64,000 bases of DNA from NCBI RefSeq assembly GCF_947497275.1, contig NZ_CANMFS010000001.1, positions 372,001 to 436,000 of the forward strand. The letters run 5' to 3'. The notes beneath the pieces were generated by a model that saw nothing but the letters and a program-made list of their open reading frames with translations, was not told the DNA's origin and searched no databases. The stretch is from an uncultured Sulfitobacter sp. GTDB taxonomy: Bacteria > Pseudomonadota > Alphaproteobacteria > Rhodobacterales > Rhodobacteraceae. Position 1 is the stretch's first letter. Every line of letters starts with the position of its first letter. A program made the translations under genes and the position numbers. Below, one piece after another: positions 54,744-64,000 of the stretch.

Positions 54744-55192
54744 AACGGCTCGCCCTGATTTTGATGCTGCTGACAAGCCCGGTCGCAGCGGTCCAGCCCG
54801 ATGAGATCCTCGATGATCCACAGCTTGAAGCACGCGCGCGTGTTCTCTCCAAAGGGTTGCGGTGCCTCGTGTGCCGCAATGAAAGCATCGACGAGAGCAA
54901 TGCGTCGCTTGCGCGCGATCTGCGCATCCTGTTGCGGGATCGTCTTGTCGCGGGTGATAGTGATGAAGAGGCTGTTGCTTTTATCGTCGACCGCTACGGA
55001 GAATACGTTCTGCTCAACCCGACTGTAGGGGGCGCGAACTGGATCCTTTGGGGGGCCGGGCCGCTGATGCTGGTGCTCGCGGGTGGGCTTGGTCTGGTGT
55101 ATCTGCGCGGACGGAGCCGCGCGGCGGCACCACAGGACGCAAGCCTCAGCGATGAAGAGGCCGCACGTCTGCGGGAGATCCTGAAGAAGTAA
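54740..55192 (+). CDS. ccmH: Cytochrome c-type biogenesis protein CcmH
   Basis: 150 residues. Signal peptide (MKRLALILMLLTSPVAAVQ), then the thioredoxin-like motif RCLVCRNESI with the CxxC pair, RDRLVAGDSDEEAVAFIVDRYGEYVLL, and one C-terminal membrane anchor (WGAGPLMLVLAGGLGLVYL). It keeps apocytochrome cysteines reduced for heme attachment. Translationally coupled to ccmF. The CcmI-like TPR part is not fused here. Confidence 0.95.
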   Translation: MKRLALILMLLTSPVAAVQPDEILDDPQLEARARVLSKGLRCLVCRNESIDESNASLARDLRILLRDRLVAGDSDEEAVAFIVDRYGEYVLLNPTVGGANWILWGAGPLMLVLAGGLGLVYLRGRSRAAAPQDASLSDEEAARLREILKK

Positions 55193-55267
55193 CGCGCCGT
55201 TGTTCTGGTGGTGACGGACCGCTGTGATAAGCTTTCCCGAAGCGAATGCAAAGGGAGGCCGCGGGCC

Positions 55268-56044
55268 ATGGACTATCAGACTATCACCTATGAACTGAAT
55301 GACGGCCTTGCCATCGTCACGTTGAACCGTGCGGACAAATACAACGCGATGACGTCGCAGATGCGCGCGGAAATCGAACACGCATTTACAGTCGCGGGCA
55401 ACGAAGCGCGGGTCGTGGTGATTACCGGGGCTGGAAAGGCTTTTTGCTCCGGACAGGATCTGGGCGATGCTGCATCCGCGGCCAATCTTGATATGGAACG
55501 GACCTTGCGCGACGAATACGCACCGATGCTGCGCGCCATCGTGAATTGTCCGGTACCGACGATTGCCGCCGTCAATGGCCCCGCCGCCGGGGCGGGGGCG
55601 AACCTTGCACTGGCCGCCGACGTGGTGTTCGCGACCGAAAGCGCCTATTTCCTTCAGGCCTTCACGCGTATCGGGCTGATCCCCGATGCGGGCGGGACCT
55701 ATGCGCTGCCCCGGCAAATGGGCATGGCCAAGGCGATGGGCGCCGCATTGTTCGCGGACAAGATTAGCGCCCGCCAAGCCGATGATTGGGGCATGATCTG
55801 GGAAGCGGTCGAAGACCGGAAATTCAACGCACACTGGCGCGAGAAAGCTGCGCATCTCGCGGCCGGGCCGACGCGGGCCTATAAAGCGGTCAAGGATGTG
55901 ATCAGGGGAAGTTGGGACAACACTTACGAAGACCAGATTGCACTCGAAGCTCGTGAACAGGGCAAGTGCGGTCAGTCACGCGATTTCAAGGAAGGTGTTA
56001 TGGCTTTCATGGAAAAACGACCCGCGACGTTCGAAGGGCGTTAA
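55268..56044 (+). CDS. Enoyl-CoA hydratase/isomerase family protein
   Basis: 258 residues from ATG 55268. Crotonase fold: LNRADKYNAMTSQM, oxyanion-hole strand GAGKAFCSGQDLGDA, and NGPAAGAGANLALAADVVFA; the second acidic position appears as LIPDAGGTYALPR. The general appearance is closest to PaaG/PaaB-like 1,2-epoxyphenylacetyl-CoA isomerases or related hydratases. No other phenylacetate genes are near, so the reaction is not fixed. 75 bp after ccmH; likely own promoter. Confidence 0.88.
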   Translation: MDYQTITYELNDGLAIVTLNRADKYNAMTSQMRAEIEHAFTVAGNEARVVVITGAGKAFCSGQDLGDAASAANLDMERTLRDEYAPMLRAIVNCPVPTIAAVNGPAAGAGANLALAADVVFATESAYFLQAFTRIGLIPDAGGTYALPRQMGMAKAMGAALFADKISARQADDWGMIWEAVEDRKFNAHWREKAAHLAAGPTRAYKAVKDVIRGSWDNTYEDQIALEAREQGKCGQSRDFKEGVMAFMEKRPATFEGR

Positions 56045-56075
56045 TTCCGGTTCTTTCGGAGTAAGGCAGCGCGGC

Positions 56076-56381
56076 CTAACCGTGTATCCTGCGTTCGACA
56101 AGAACGACATCGGAGACGTTCGGCACCTTGCCGGATGTCTTTGCGATGATTGCCACTGCGATGCCGTCAGCCAAAACGGTATGCACGGTGCCCGATACAT
56201 GCTTGATCGTGATTTCCGGCGGGTTTTCTCCTTCGTCGTAGACGACCGCGATATGATCGCAGCTTTCGTCTGTGTCGGGAATCAGGGCGCCTTGCGGGCC
56301 TTTCTCGTACTGTGCCGTGCGGGGCATAAGACTTTTGGCCTGTGACCACTTGTAGTTGGGCTGGTGAGGGGCGGATGTCAT
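56076..56381 (-). CDS. Small conserved hypothetical protein
   Basis: 101 residues from ATG 56381, with CAGGAGCC upstream. No signal peptide. Mixed charge; contains IAVVYDEGENPPEITIKHVSGTVHTVLADGIAVAIIAKTSG, a compact all-beta-looking region. I do not recognise the family. Convergent with the enoyl-CoA hydratase-like gene and 75 bp downstream of the RTX gene on the same strand; might be co-expressed with it. Confidence 0.55.
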   Translation of the reverse strand: MTSAPHQPNYKWSQAKSLMPRTAQYEKGPQGALIPDTDESCDHIAVVYDEGENPPEITIKHVSGTVHTVLADGIAVAIIAKTSGKVPNVSDVVLVERRIHG

Positions 56382-56456
56382 GAAAGGCTCCTGTCAGGCA
56401 GTGGCGGTGTTGCGTGCCCGCAGGGGAGGGTAAGCCCCCCTGCGGCTTGCTCAGCC

Positions 56457-57380
56457 CTAGCTGGCAGCAGCGCCGTTCGGATCAAAAAGGCTTTCGACAA
56501 AGCTCTCTGAGATGAGCGAGATGTCGGGTGTCCCGATTTGTCCGGCGCCGCCCTCCACACGCGCCAGGATGACGTCGCCCATGCGGACCAGTGCATCGCC
56601 GTTTTCGTTGGTGACAGTGATATCCTGATCGGCATCGACATCGTCGACGATCACGGTAATCGCGTCTTCTTCGGCATTGAATGCACGGATCAGCGGCGCG
56701 TTGTCGCCGTAGCCTTCGTTCTGCTCGGAGAATACGTGGAAGGTGTCCTCACCGTCGTCACCGATCGCAATGTCGCCCGAACCGAGCACGAGATTGTCGT
56801 CGCCTGACCCGCCGCGCAGCGTGTTGCCGTGTGAGTCGTCACGGATATCGAGTGAGCCATTCACATCCGCAAGCGTTGCACCGTCACGCACTTGTGTCAT
56901 CTCTTCGAGATTGAGGGGCGCACCTTCCAAAATCCCACCGAAGACAAGGTCGTCGCCTTCGTCACCGAGCATGGCGTCGGTGCCGCGACCACCGACCAGG
57001 GTGTCGTTGCCCTCGTTGCCATGGACCGTATCCATCCCGTAGTCGCCCGATGCCCAGTCGTCGCCTTCCTGGCCCTCGATCAGATCCCGGCCGACATTGC
57101 CGGTGATGATGTCATCGCCGTCGCCGGAGCACAGCATGTCGTCGCCATCCTCACCCTGAAGAACGTCTTCGCCGTCACGGCCAAAGAGCGTATCGTTACC
57201 GGCACGACCGTTCAGAACATCGTCGCCGGCTTCGCCGTCGAGGAAGTCATCTCCCTGAGTGCCCTCAATGCGATCGGCTTCGTCGGTGCCGTTTTCCGTC
57301 ACCGAGCTTTCGTCGTCATCGTCGTCGAGTGCAATTCCAAGAAGTGCGAGTGGCAGCGCAAGCCCCAGTAACATTAACAT
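56457..57380 (-). CDS. RTX-type calcium-binding repeat protein
   Basis: 307 residues. Short N-terminal membrane/signal segment (MLMLLGLALPLALLGIAL) followed by an Asp-rich patch, then about ten nonapeptide RTX repeats GGxGxDxLx (for example EGTQGDDFLDG, NGRAGNDTLFG, QGEDGDDMLCS, GNEGNDTLVGG) between residues 40 and 225. C-terminal part is acidic with EDAITVIVDDVDADQDI and QIGTPDISLISE. It binds calcium into parallel beta-rolls. No type I secretion genes beside it, and the N-terminal anchor suggests it is membrane-tethered or Sec-exported, unlike classic toxin RTX proteins. Confidence 0.87.
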   Translation of the reverse strand: MLMLLGLALPLALLGIALDDDDDESSVTENGTDEADRIEGTQGDDFLDGEAGDDVLNGRAGNDTLFGRDGEDVLQGEDGDDMLCSGDGDDIITGNVGRDLIEGQEGDDWASGDYGMDTVHGNEGNDTLVGGRGTDAMLGDEGDDLVFGGILEGAPLNLEEMTQVRDGATLADVNGSLDIRDDSHGNTLRGGSGDDNLVLGSGDIAIGDDGEDTFHVFSEQNEGYGDNAPLIRAFNAEEDAITVIVDDVDADQDITVTNENGDALVRMGDVILARVEGGAGQIGTPDISLISESFVESLFDPNGAAAS

Positions 57381-57755
57381 AGCAAAATCCCCTCTGCGTA
57401 CAGTGTTGCAAGCGAGTTAGTCAGCCTTTCGGCAACCGGTCAAGCGTCTGTTAACGATTGTCGTACAGAGCGAAACAATGCCTTATTATCGCCGTGTTTG
57501 GGCGAAACCCGCATGAAATGAGGCGTCTTTTGCACGAACAATCGGGGGTATTTTGCGCGATTGTGCGGGCGACTGACGGCTGGTACCGGAGCAAATGCGC
57601 GATTCGGATGGCCGTGGCGTGGATTTGGCACATCTGGCCAATTCGCGCAGGGGTGCCCAGACCCTGCCACATTTCCTCGGCGTCCCTTTCGGGAGAAAAC
57701 AAAACGCCCGGACGTGGTGTCCGGGCGCTTGTCATTGCAGACCTGTCGCGTGGTA
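57381..57755. other. 375-bp stretch between the RTX gene and gltA
   Basis: No convincing gene. It must hold the promoter of the RTX gene, read leftward, and it holds the gltA terminator at its right end. Small open frames exist on both strands but show no recognisable protein. Confidence 0.6.
57697..57727 (-). terminator. Intrinsic terminator of gltA (leftward)
   Basis: Minus-strand stem CGCCCGGAC / GTCCGGGCG, 5-base loop, then TTTTGTTTT. It lies about 30 bp beyond the gltA stop codon. Confidence 0.88.
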
Positions 57756-59051
57756 TCAGCGGTTCTCGATATCCGTGTAGGACCGCTGTGTTTCGCCGAG
57801 ATAGAGCTGGCGCGGGCGACCGATTTTGAGCTGTGGATCGTTGAGCTGTTCTTTCCACTGCGAAATCCAGCCGACGGTCCGCGCAAGGGCGAAGATCGGG
57901 GTGAACATGGAGGTCGGAAAGCCCATCGCCTCGAGAATGATGCCTGAATAGAAATCCACGTTCGGAAACAGCTTCTTGTCCGAAAAATACGGGTCTTCCA
58001 ACGCCTGCTTTTCAAGCTCTTTCGCAACCTGCAAAGTGGGGTTGTTCTCGACACCCAGAAGTTCAAGAACCTCATCGGCGGACTGCTTCATCACGGTCGC
58101 CCGCGGATCGAAGTTCTTGTAGACCCGGTGGCCGAAACCCATGAGGCGGAACGGATCGTCCTTGTCCTTCGCGCGCGCGATATATTCAGGAATGCGGTCC
58201 GGCGTTCCGATCTCCTTGAGCATTTCGAGGCATGCCTGATTTGCACCACCGTGTGCGGGACCCCAGAGGCAGGCGATGCCGGCGGCGATGCAGGCGAACG
58301 GGTTCGCGCCGGACGAGGACGCCAACCGTACCGTTGAGGTCGAAGCGTTCTGTTCGTGGTCGGCGTGCAGCGTAAAGATCCGGTCCATTGCGCGGCTCAG
58401 GATCGGATCCACGACGTAATCCTCGGCCGGTACGGCAAAGCACATGCGCAGGAAGTTCGACGCATAGTCCAGATCGTTGCGCGGATATACGAAAGGCTGA
58501 CCGATGGTGTATTTGTAGGCCATCGCGGCAATCGTCGGCATCTTGGCGATCAGACGGATCGACGCGACCTCGCGCTGCCATTCGTCGTTAATGTCGGTGC
58601 TGTCATGATAGAAAGCTGACATTGCCCCGACCACACCGACCATGACCGCCATGGGATGCGCGTCGCGGCGGAAACCGCGGAAGAAATTCATCATCTGCTC
58701 GTGCAGCATGGTGTGGTTCGTTACACGGTCCTCGAAATCCTCCAGCTCGGTCGGAGAGGGCAGCTCGCCGTAGAGTAGCAGATAGCAGACTTCGAGATAG
58801 TGCGATTTCTCCGCCAACTCTCCGATCGGATAGCCACGGTGCAGCAGAACACCCTCGTCGCCGTCGATGAAGGTGATCGTGCTGTCGCATGACGCAGTGG
58901 AGGTGAAGCCGGGATCGTACGTGAATACCCCTGCCTGGCCATACAATTTGCGAATGTCGATTACGTCGGGTCCGGCTGTCGGCGTGAAAACCGGAAGCTC
59001 AACAGTCTTGTCCCCGATCGTCAACTTTGCGGTTTTAGTCTCATCGGCCAT
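57756..59051 (-). CDS. gltA: Citrate synthase (type II)
   Basis: 431 residues from ATG 59051 ([13 protein letters not shown]). N-terminal beta domain ([33 protein letters not shown]), catalytic regions [13 protein letters not shown] and [14 protein letters not shown], and the C-terminal [16 protein letters not shown]. It is the first step of the TCA cycle, acetyl-CoA + oxaloacetate. Length and N-terminal domain fit the NADH-sensitive hexameric type. 137 bp downstream of gltX with its own terminator. Confidence 0.97.
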   Translation of the reverse strand: MADETKTAKLTIGDKTVELPVFTPTAGPDVIDIRKLYGQAGVFTYDPGFTSTASCDSTITFIDGDEGVLLHRGYPIGELAEKSHYLEVCYLLLYGELPSPTELEDFEDRVTNHTMLHEQMMNFFRGFRRDAHPMAVMVGVVGAMSAFYHDSTDINDEWQREVASIRLIAKMPTIAAMAYKYTIGQPFVYPRNDLDYASNFLRMCFAVPAEDYVVDPILSRAMDRIFTLHADHEQNASTSTVRLASSSGANPFACIAAGIACLWGPAHGGANQACLEMLKEIGTPDRIPEYIARAKDKDDPFRLMGFGHRVYKNFDPRATVMKQSADEVLELLGVENNPTLQVAKELEKQALEDPYFSDKKLFPNVDFYSGIILEAMGFPTSMFTPIFALARTVGWISQWKEQLNDPQLKIGRPRQLYLGETQRSYTDIENR

Positions 59052-59188
59052 GCATGGTTCCCTTCTAGGTTGGCTCGAGGCGGTTTTATCCACCCCCTTT
59101 ACACGTTCCCCTCAGTCATAAGCACGGATCGGGGGCGTGCGGGTTATTTCTTATCTATCGTATCCCTAATGACAGATTTACGGTCGTC

Positions 59189-60589
59189 TCAGGACGCGGC
59201 CTCAGCGAGGCGGGCTAGGGTTTCGTCACGGCCCAGCACCAGCATCATATCGAAAACCGACGGCGTGACGGCGCGCCCGGCAAGGGCAGCACGAAGCGGT
59301 CCAGCCAGTTTGCCGAACTTGGTGTCACGCGCGGCGGCGAAATCGTTAAGAACCTCTTCGAGTGTATCACGTTTCCAGCTAACATCTTGCAAGTGCGGCG
59401 TCAATTCTTCCAGCATGCGGCGGGATACCGGATCGAGCGATTTTGCCGCCTTCCCGTCGGGTTCGATCGGACGAGATGTCAGAATAAAATGACCCTTTTC
59501 AAGGAGTTCCGGAAACGTCTTTGCGCGCTCCTTGAGGCAATACATCGCGCGCTCCAACCCGGCCGCCTGTGCGTCCGACAGCGCAGGTTTACCGGCAACC
59601 GCCAGATAGTCCTGAATTTCCTGCCGCAACGCGGCATCCTCTGCGGCTGCAATATGTTGTCCGCAGATATTTTCCAGCTTTTTCAAATCGAACTGCGCGG
59701 GGCTTCTGCGGATTCCGTCGATATCGAACCAATCCCTGGCTTGCGCGTCGGTGAAGAACTCATCGTCGCCATGGCTCCACCCCAGTCGCGCAAGATAGTT
59801 GCGCATGCCCGCCGCCGGATATCCCATCGCCTGGTATTCCTGTGCCCCCAGTGCGCCGTGCCGTTTGCTGAGCTTCTTACCATCCGGCCCATGAATCAGC
59901 GGGATATGCGCCCAAACAGGTACGTCCCAGCCCATGCCATGGTAGATCATCATCTGGCGGGCGGCGTTGTTGAGGTGGTCGTCGCCGCGGATCACGTGGG
60001 TCACGCCCATGTCATGATCGTCGACGACCACGGCAAGCATGTAGACCGGCGATCCGTCCGACCGCAGCAGGACCATGTCGTCAAGCTGGGCATTGTCTAT
60101 GATCACATCCCCCTGAACGCTGTCACGGATCACCGTTTCACCGCTGTCGGGGGCTTTGATCCGGATCACGAAAGGGGCGTCGGGGTGGGCTGCTGGATCC
60201 GCGTCGCGCCAGGGCGAGCGGTAGAGCGTGCTGTGTCCTGCCGCGCGGGCTTCCTCGCGGAAGGCCTCGATTTCGTCGGACGTCGCAAAGCACTTGAACG
60301 CGGCGCCTGTTTCCAAAAGCCGGTGCGCCACCTCGGCATGGCGCGGTGCCATTTCGTGTTGGCTGATGACCTCTCCGTCATGGTCCAGACCAAGCCAGCG
60401 CAGGCCCTGCAGGATCGCCTCTGTCGCTTCGGGGGTATGGCGAAGCCGATCCGTGTCTTCGATGCGCAGCAGGAATTTGCCGCCGCGTCCGCGTGCATAC
60501 AGCCAGTTGAACAGTGCGGTGCGCGCGCCGCCGATATGCAGAAAACCGGTTGGGGACGGGGCAAAGCGTGTGACGACTTCGGAGCACAT
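59189..60589 (-). CDS. gltX: Glutamyl-tRNA synthetase
   Basis: 466 residues. HIGH-type motif [18 protein letters not shown] and KMSKS-type motif KLSKRHGA (KLSKR). Class I fold; loads tRNA(Glu), and in this group often also tRNA(Gln) by the transamidation route. Two gltX copies are frequent in alphaproteobacteria, so this may be one of two. Divergent from comEC across 128 bp. Confidence 0.96.
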   Translation of the reverse strand: MCSEVVTRFAPSPTGFLHIGGARTALFNWLYARGRGGKFLLRIEDTDRLRHTPEATEAILQGLRWLGLDHDGEVISQHEMAPRHAEVAHRLLETGAAFKCFATSDEIEAFREEARAAGHSTLYRSPWRDADPAAHPDAPFVIRIKAPDSGETVIRDSVQGDVIIDNAQLDDMVLLRSDGSPVYMLAVVVDDHDMGVTHVIRGDDHLNNAARQMMIYHGMGWDVPVWAHIPLIHGPDGKKLSKRHGALGAQEYQAMGYPAAGMRNYLARLGWSHGDDEFFTDAQARDWFDIDGIRRSPAQFDLKKLENICGQHIAAAEDAALRQEIQDYLAVAGKPALSDAQAAGLERAMYCLKERAKTFPELLEKGHFILTSRPIEPDGKAAKSLDPVSRRMLEELTPHLQDVSWKRDTLEEVLNDFAAARDTKFGKLAGPLRAALAGRAVTPSVFDMMLVLGRDETLARLAEAAS

Positions 60590-60717
60590 AACAAATTCCT
60601 TTCGGGCAGCTCGTAAACCGCGCCGGCATTAATAATCAGGTCACATTTACCTTTTGGTAACCCGTTGCAGCGTAGATTTCCGGTCTGTTTATCCAGTGGA
60701 GCGAACGGGGGCAAGCT

Positions 60718-62763
60718 ATGGAGGCCGCAGGCGGTTTCGCCGCGATGATGCGCGCCCAGCGGGGCGCTTTGTTCGGCTGGGTGCCGGTCTGTCTTGCGGT
60801 TGGGATCGGGGTCTATTTCCGGCTGGGTTTGGAGCCTGCCTTTGTGGTGCTGGCGGGGGTTCTCGCGACGGCGCTGCTTGCCGCAGCACTTGCACGGGCG
60901 GTGCCAGAAGCCGCGCGGCCCGTGATGGTGGCCGTGATGCTGGTATGCCTCGGAGGGCTGCTGGCAGCGTTCCGCGCCCATACCGTTGCGGCCCCGGTGC
61001 TCGAGTTCCGGTATTACGGCGCCGTCGAGGGACGTATCATCGCAATCGACCGCAGCCAGTCCGACGCGCTGCGGTTGACGCTGGATGAGGTGGTGCTGGA
61101 CCGCGTACCGCACAACAGAACGCCCGCGCGCGTCCGGATATCCCTGCACGGAGACAGGTCATTCGACATTATCCCGGCACCGGGATTGCGGGTGATGCTG
61201 ACCGGGCATCTGTCGCCTCCGTCCGGGCCGGTCGAGCCGGGGGGATTCGATTTTCAGCGACACGCGTGGTTTGTGCGCCTCGGTGCCGTCGGATACGCGC
61301 GCACCCCGTTGCTGGGGGTAGCCGAGGCGTCGGATGGACAGGCGGGTCTGGCGGTGTTTCGGCTGCGCATGGCAGCCTCCGAGCGCATTCAGGCAGTGCT
61401 GCCCGGCGACGCGGGCGGCTTCGCTACGGCGATCACCACGGGGGACCGGTCGGCCATATCACAGGCGGCGCTGGACGCTCTGCGCGCCAGCAATCTGGCG
61501 CATCTTCTGGCAATTTCGGGGCTGCATATGGGGCTGATGTCGGGGGTGGTGTTCGCCGCGCTGCGTATCGTTATTGCGCTTGTGCCACCCGTGGCGCTGC
61601 GGATTCCGGCGCGCGGGGTCGCGGCCGCGGGGGCGCTGGTGGTCGCGGCTGGATATCTGGCGCTTTCGGGGGGCAATGTGGCGACGCAACGCGCGTTCGT
61701 GATGGTGGCCGTGGCGCTGTGTGCGCTGATGATCGGGAGGCGGGCCATCAGCCTGCGGGCGGTGGCGATCGCAGCCACGATCGTACTGGTGCTGCGTCCG
61801 GAGGCGTTGATGGGGCCGGGTTTCCAGATGTCTTTTGCCGCCACCACAGCCCTTGTTGCCGTTTTCGGCATCTTTCGAACACAGGAAATACCCCTGGGGC
61901 CGAACTGGCTGCGTCCGGTGCTGGCCGTCGTGATCTCCTCGGCGGTGGCCGGTTTCGCCACCGCGCCCATTGCCGCCGCGCATTTCAACGCCATTGCGCA
62001 GTATGGCCTGATCGCCAATCTGCTCTCGGTGCCGCTGATGGGGATTCTGGTGATCCCGGCCGCCGTTGCGGCGGCGGTCCTTGCGCCATTCGGTATGGAA
62101 GCCTTCGGACTCTGGGCGATGGGCTTCGGAGTGCGCTGGATTCTCGGCGTGGCGCACACGGTTGCCTCCTGGCCTCTGGCGCGTACCTACGTCATAGCTC
62201 CGGATCCTTCCGTACTGCCGTTAATCGCCATCGGATTCCTGTTCGTGCTCTTGTGGCAAGGGCGTTTGCGTTGGACAGGGATCATGGCGATCATCGCCGG
62301 TTTCGTGATTTGGGGGCAAACGCAGCGTCCCGATGTACTGATTGCCGACAGTGCCACATTGGTCGGCGTCATGACGCCGCAAGGGCGCGCGCTGAGCAAG
62401 GATCGCGCGGCGGGGTTCATCGCACGCAATTGGCTTGAAAATGACGGGGACGGTGGGCCGCAGGAACACGCGGCCACCCGCTGGGCCAACGTGGGCGGCA
62501 TCATCCATCTGTCGGGAAAGCGCGCGGCCGCTGCGTTCAACGGCTGCACAGAAGGTCAGATCGTGATCAGCACCGTACCGCTAGAACGGCAGTTGCCGTG
62601 TACTCTGCACGATCCCCAAACCCTGCGCTACACCGGTGCGGTCTCCTACCGTTTTGGCCCGACGGGTCCCGCCTTGCTTGAAACAGCGCGCCGAAGGTCG
62701 GGGGATCGTTTATGGACGCATTGGCCACCCGATGTCGCGCGACCGATGCGCATCATTCAATAA
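60718..62763 (+). CDS. comEC: ComEC/Rec2 family competence membrane protein
   Basis: 681 residues. Two early membrane helices and an OB-like region ([27 protein letters not shown]), the competence-domain signature [35 protein letters not shown], and a multi-helix core ([21 protein letters not shown]). The C-terminal soluble part does not show the HxHxDH motif of the metallo-beta-lactamase nuclease domain found in Bacillus ComEC. It would move single-stranded DNA through the inner membrane. Its 3' end overlaps lexA by 7 bp. radA is also in the window. Confidence 0.94.
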   Translation: MEAAGGFAAMMRAQRGALFGWVPVCLAVGIGVYFRLGLEPAFVVLAGVLATALLAAALARAVPEAARPVMVAVMLVCLGGLLAAFRAHTVAAPVLEFRYYGAVEGRIIAIDRSQSDALRLTLDEVVLDRVPHNRTPARVRISLHGDRSFDIIPAPGLRVMLTGHLSPPSGPVEPGGFDFQRHAWFVRLGAVGYARTPLLGVAEASDGQAGLAVFRLRMAASERIQAVLPGDAGGFATAITTGDRSAISQAALDALRASNLAHLLAISGLHMGLMSGVVFAALRIVIALVPPVALRIPARGVAAAGALVVAAGYLALSGGNVATQRAFVMVAVALCALMIGRRAISLRAVAIAATIVLVLRPEALMGPGFQMSFAATTALVAVFGIFRTQEIPLGPNWLRPVLAVVISSAVAGFATAPIAAAHFNAIAQYGLIANLLSVPLMGILVIPAAVAAAVLAPFGMEAFGLWAMGFGVRWILGVAHTVASWPLARTYVIAPDPSVLPLIAIGFLFVLLWQGRLRWTGIMAIIAGFVIWGQTQRPDVLIADSATLVGVMTPQGRALSKDRAAGFIARNWLENDGDGGPQEHAATRWANVGGIIHLSGKRAAAAFNGCTEGQIVISTVPLERQLPCTLHDPQTLRYTGAVSYRFGPTGPALLETARRRSGDRLWTHWPPDVARPMRIIQ

Positions 62764-63449
62764 GATCGTATCAAGCCGACAAGGCGGCCTTGCACCTTGA
62801 CCTGATCGGCTGGAAAGACACGCGTCTCATAGGCCGGATTGGCCGCTTCGAGCGCGATGGACGAACCGCGCCGCTTGAAACGCTTCAGTGTTGCTTCCTG
62901 ATCGTCCACAAGGGCGACGACGATATCCCCGTCATCTGCAACAACAGATTCGCGGATCACGACGACATCGCCATCATTGATTCCGGCACCCGTCATCGAA
63001 TCGCCTTGGACCTCCAGCGCATAATGCGCGCCGGCACCCGCCAGCATGGCATTGGGCACAGTAACGCCGTGGGATCGTTGGTTAATCGCCTCGATCGGAA
63101 CACCGGCGGCAATTTTGCCCATCACGGGCAGTTCCGTCGCCTCGATCGTGGTGACTGGCTGCGCGAGGGCAGGGCGGGGCGCGTCGGGCAGATCCCCGTC
63201 GATGACCTGGGGTGTGAAGCCGGTCCCGCCCATGCTGTCGGGCAGCTTGACGACCTCGATCGCGCGCGCACGGTGAGCAAGCCGCCGTATGAACCCCCGC
63301 TCTTCAAGTGCGGTGATCAAGCGGTGGATTCCGGATTTTGACCGCAGATCAAGGGCGACTTTCATTTCATCGAAGCTTGGCGGTACACCGTCCCGCTGCA
63401 CACGCTTGTGGATGAATGCCAGTAGATCGAGTTGCTTTTTGGTCAGCAT
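62757..63449 (-). CDS. lexA: SOS regulator LexA
   Basis: 230 residues. Winged helix at the N-terminus ([46 protein letters not shown]), self-cleavage site Ala-Gly in [11 protein letters not shown], catalytic Ser in [12 protein letters not shown] and catalytic Lys in ATLKRF. It represses the DNA damage response and is inactivated by RecA-stimulated autocleavage. A GTTC-N7-GTTC box lies in its promoter, so it is autoregulated. Overlaps comEC convergently by 7 bp. moeA reads toward it from upstream. Confidence 0.97.
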   Translation of the reverse strand: MLTKKQLDLLAFIHKRVQRDGVPPSFDEMKVALDLRSKSGIHRLITALEERGFIRRLAHRARAIEVVKLPDSMGGTGFTPQVIDGDLPDAPRPALAQPVTTIEATELPVMGKIAAGVPIEAINQRSHGVTVPNAMLAGAGAHYALEVQGDSMTGAGINDGDVVVIRESVVADDGDIVVALVDDQEATLKRFKRRGSSIALEAANPAYETRVFPADQVKVQGRLVGLIRSY

Positions 63450-63481
63450 ATCACGTCCCTTGTCCCTGTTTATCTCGTTTT

Positions 63482-63496
63482 GTTCTAGGGATGTTC
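63482..63496. promoter_or_regulatory. SOS (LexA) box, alphaproteobacterial type
   Basis: GTTCTAGGGATGTTC matches GTTC-N7-GTTC, the LexA operator of alphaproteobacteria. It is 33 bp upstream of the lexA start codon, as expected for autorepression. I saw no second copy in the upstream regions of radA, dnaB or comEC when scanning by eye. Confidence 0.88.
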
Positions 63497-63513
63497 CGTG
63501 TTTGTGTCAACGC

Positions 63514-64000
63514 TTACAGGTCGATTACCTCGACTGGCGTCCCCTTTGCCTGTGCGGGGTGATCTTTAGGCCGCACAAGCAGCACATCGGCGTCTGCAAG
63601 CACGCTCAGAAGCGCGCTGTCTTGCCGATTTGCCGGGCATACCGCGCCTTCGGTGATACGTGCCCGCATGTAATGCTCGCGTGGACCGTTCGGGCCGATA
63701 TCACACCCAAGCGGGACCGTACGACGCGGTGCAGCGCTCTGGCCGAGACCCAGCATGGCGCGGACCATCGGTGCGACGAAAACCGTGCCGCATACCAGTG
63801 CGGACACGGGGTTTCCCGGCAATCCGATCATTGGAGTACCGCTCAAGCGTCCCGCCATCAGCGGTTTGCCGGGGCGCATTGCGACCTTGTAGAAGGATTG
63901 TTCCATGCCCAGTTCAGCCGCGACCGGTGCCACCAGGTCATGATCGCCCACGGACGCGCCGCCGATGGTCACGATGAGGTCGGCTCCCCTTGCCATTCCG
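63514..64000 (-). CDS. moeA: Molybdopterin molybdenumtransferase MoeA, C-terminal part (partial)
   Basis: The gene runs leftward from beyond the right edge; the last ~162 codons are visible. It shows GADLIVTIGGASVGDHD and VAMRPGKPLMAGRLSGTPMIGLPGNPVS (the MoaB/MogA-like MPT-binding domain motifs) and ends in the small beta domain (LLVRPKDHPAQAKGTPVEVIDL). MoeA inserts molybdenum into molybdopterin. The N-terminal domains are outside the window. It reads toward lexA, consistent with the moaC-moeA-lexA order common in this group. Confidence 0.93.
   Translation of the reverse strand, partial: GMARGADLIVTIGGASVGDHDLVAPVAAELGMEQSFYKVAMRPGKPLMAGRLSGTPMIGLPGNPVSALVCGTVFVAPMVRAMLGLGQSAAPRRTVPLGCDIGPNGPREHYMRARITEGAVCPANRQDSALLSVLADADVLLVRPKDHPAQAKGTPVEVIDL

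Noticed and set aside
56557-57260. Regularly spaced repeats that might suggest a CRISPR array
   Set aside because: They are codons of the RTX nonapeptide repeats (GGxGxDxLx), not identical repeats with unique spacers.
57440-58075. A 211-codon minus-strand frame in front of and overlapping gltA's end
   Set aside because: Overlaps gltA in another frame and spans its terminator; Arg/Ser-rich, not protein-like.

Overview
The window looks like an ordinary stretch of chromosome from a marine alphaproteobacterium of the order Rhodobacterales (Roseobacter group). The evidence is GC-rich codon use, an alphaproteobacterial-type SOS box (GTTC-N7-GTTC) in front of lexA, and gene neighbourhoods I know from that order: tatABC with a DUF815 ATPase, surE-pcm-nlpD, radA-cvpA-purF, dnaB/alr, pyrC-pyrE, gltX/comEC/lexA/moeA and a LysR gene divergent from a fused indolepyruvate oxidoreductase. 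The placement is inference from protein character and synteny. I saw no rRNA, tRNA, CRISPR array, insertion sequence or prophage structural genes.

Layout: 1-5.8 kb holds the end of a ribonuclease J gene, a DEAD-box helicase, a family 2 glycosyltransferase, prfC and a Hint-domain protein. 5.9-10.3 kb is accessory: an SDR with an altered active site, a secreted curlin-repeat (amyloid-like) protein, an ABC ATPase with no permease beside it, and two overlapping Lin0512-family genes. 10.3-18.5 kb carries a WYL regulator, the Tat export operon with a DUF815 ATPase, then, facing it across a gene-free stretch, nlpD-pcm-surE, an SDR and small proteins. 18.7-30 kb is a housekeeping block on the minus strand (purF, a PAS histidine kinase, cvpA, radA, a coiled-coil membrane protein, pqiA-like, alr, dnaB) interrupted by a secreted VWA protein and a divergent secreted hydrolase. 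30-38 kb has pyrE, pyrC and a tightly coupled glycosyltransferase/sulfotransferase cluster. 38-43.4 kb has a MoxR/CoxE-type AAA-VWA pair, purL and a small secreted protein. 43.5-49.9 kb has a LysR regulator, the divergent indolepyruvate ferredoxin oxidoreductase, a decayed acyltransferase and murI. 50-56 kb has argC, then ccmE-ccmF-ccmH split by an endolysin/holin pair, then an enoyl-CoA hydratase-like gene. 56-64 kb has a small conserved protein, an RTX-repeat protein, gltA, gltX, comEC, lexA with its SOS operator, and the 3' part of moeA.

How the genes work together: most encode central information processing and metabolism (purine and pyrimidine synthesis, cell wall precursors D-Ala and D-Glu, TCA entry, cytochrome c maturation, Tat export). 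The most interesting parts are the accessory ones: (i) the overlapping cluster at 31.9-38.0 kb in which a sulfotransferase-like domain that has lost its PAPS-binding loop is fused to a glycosyltransferase, (ii) the endolysin/holin cassette inside the cytochrome c maturation genes, resembling gene-transfer-agent lysis genes, and (iii) the curlin-repeat protein lacking nearby export genes. I did not find a clearly new multi-gene defence or mobile system.
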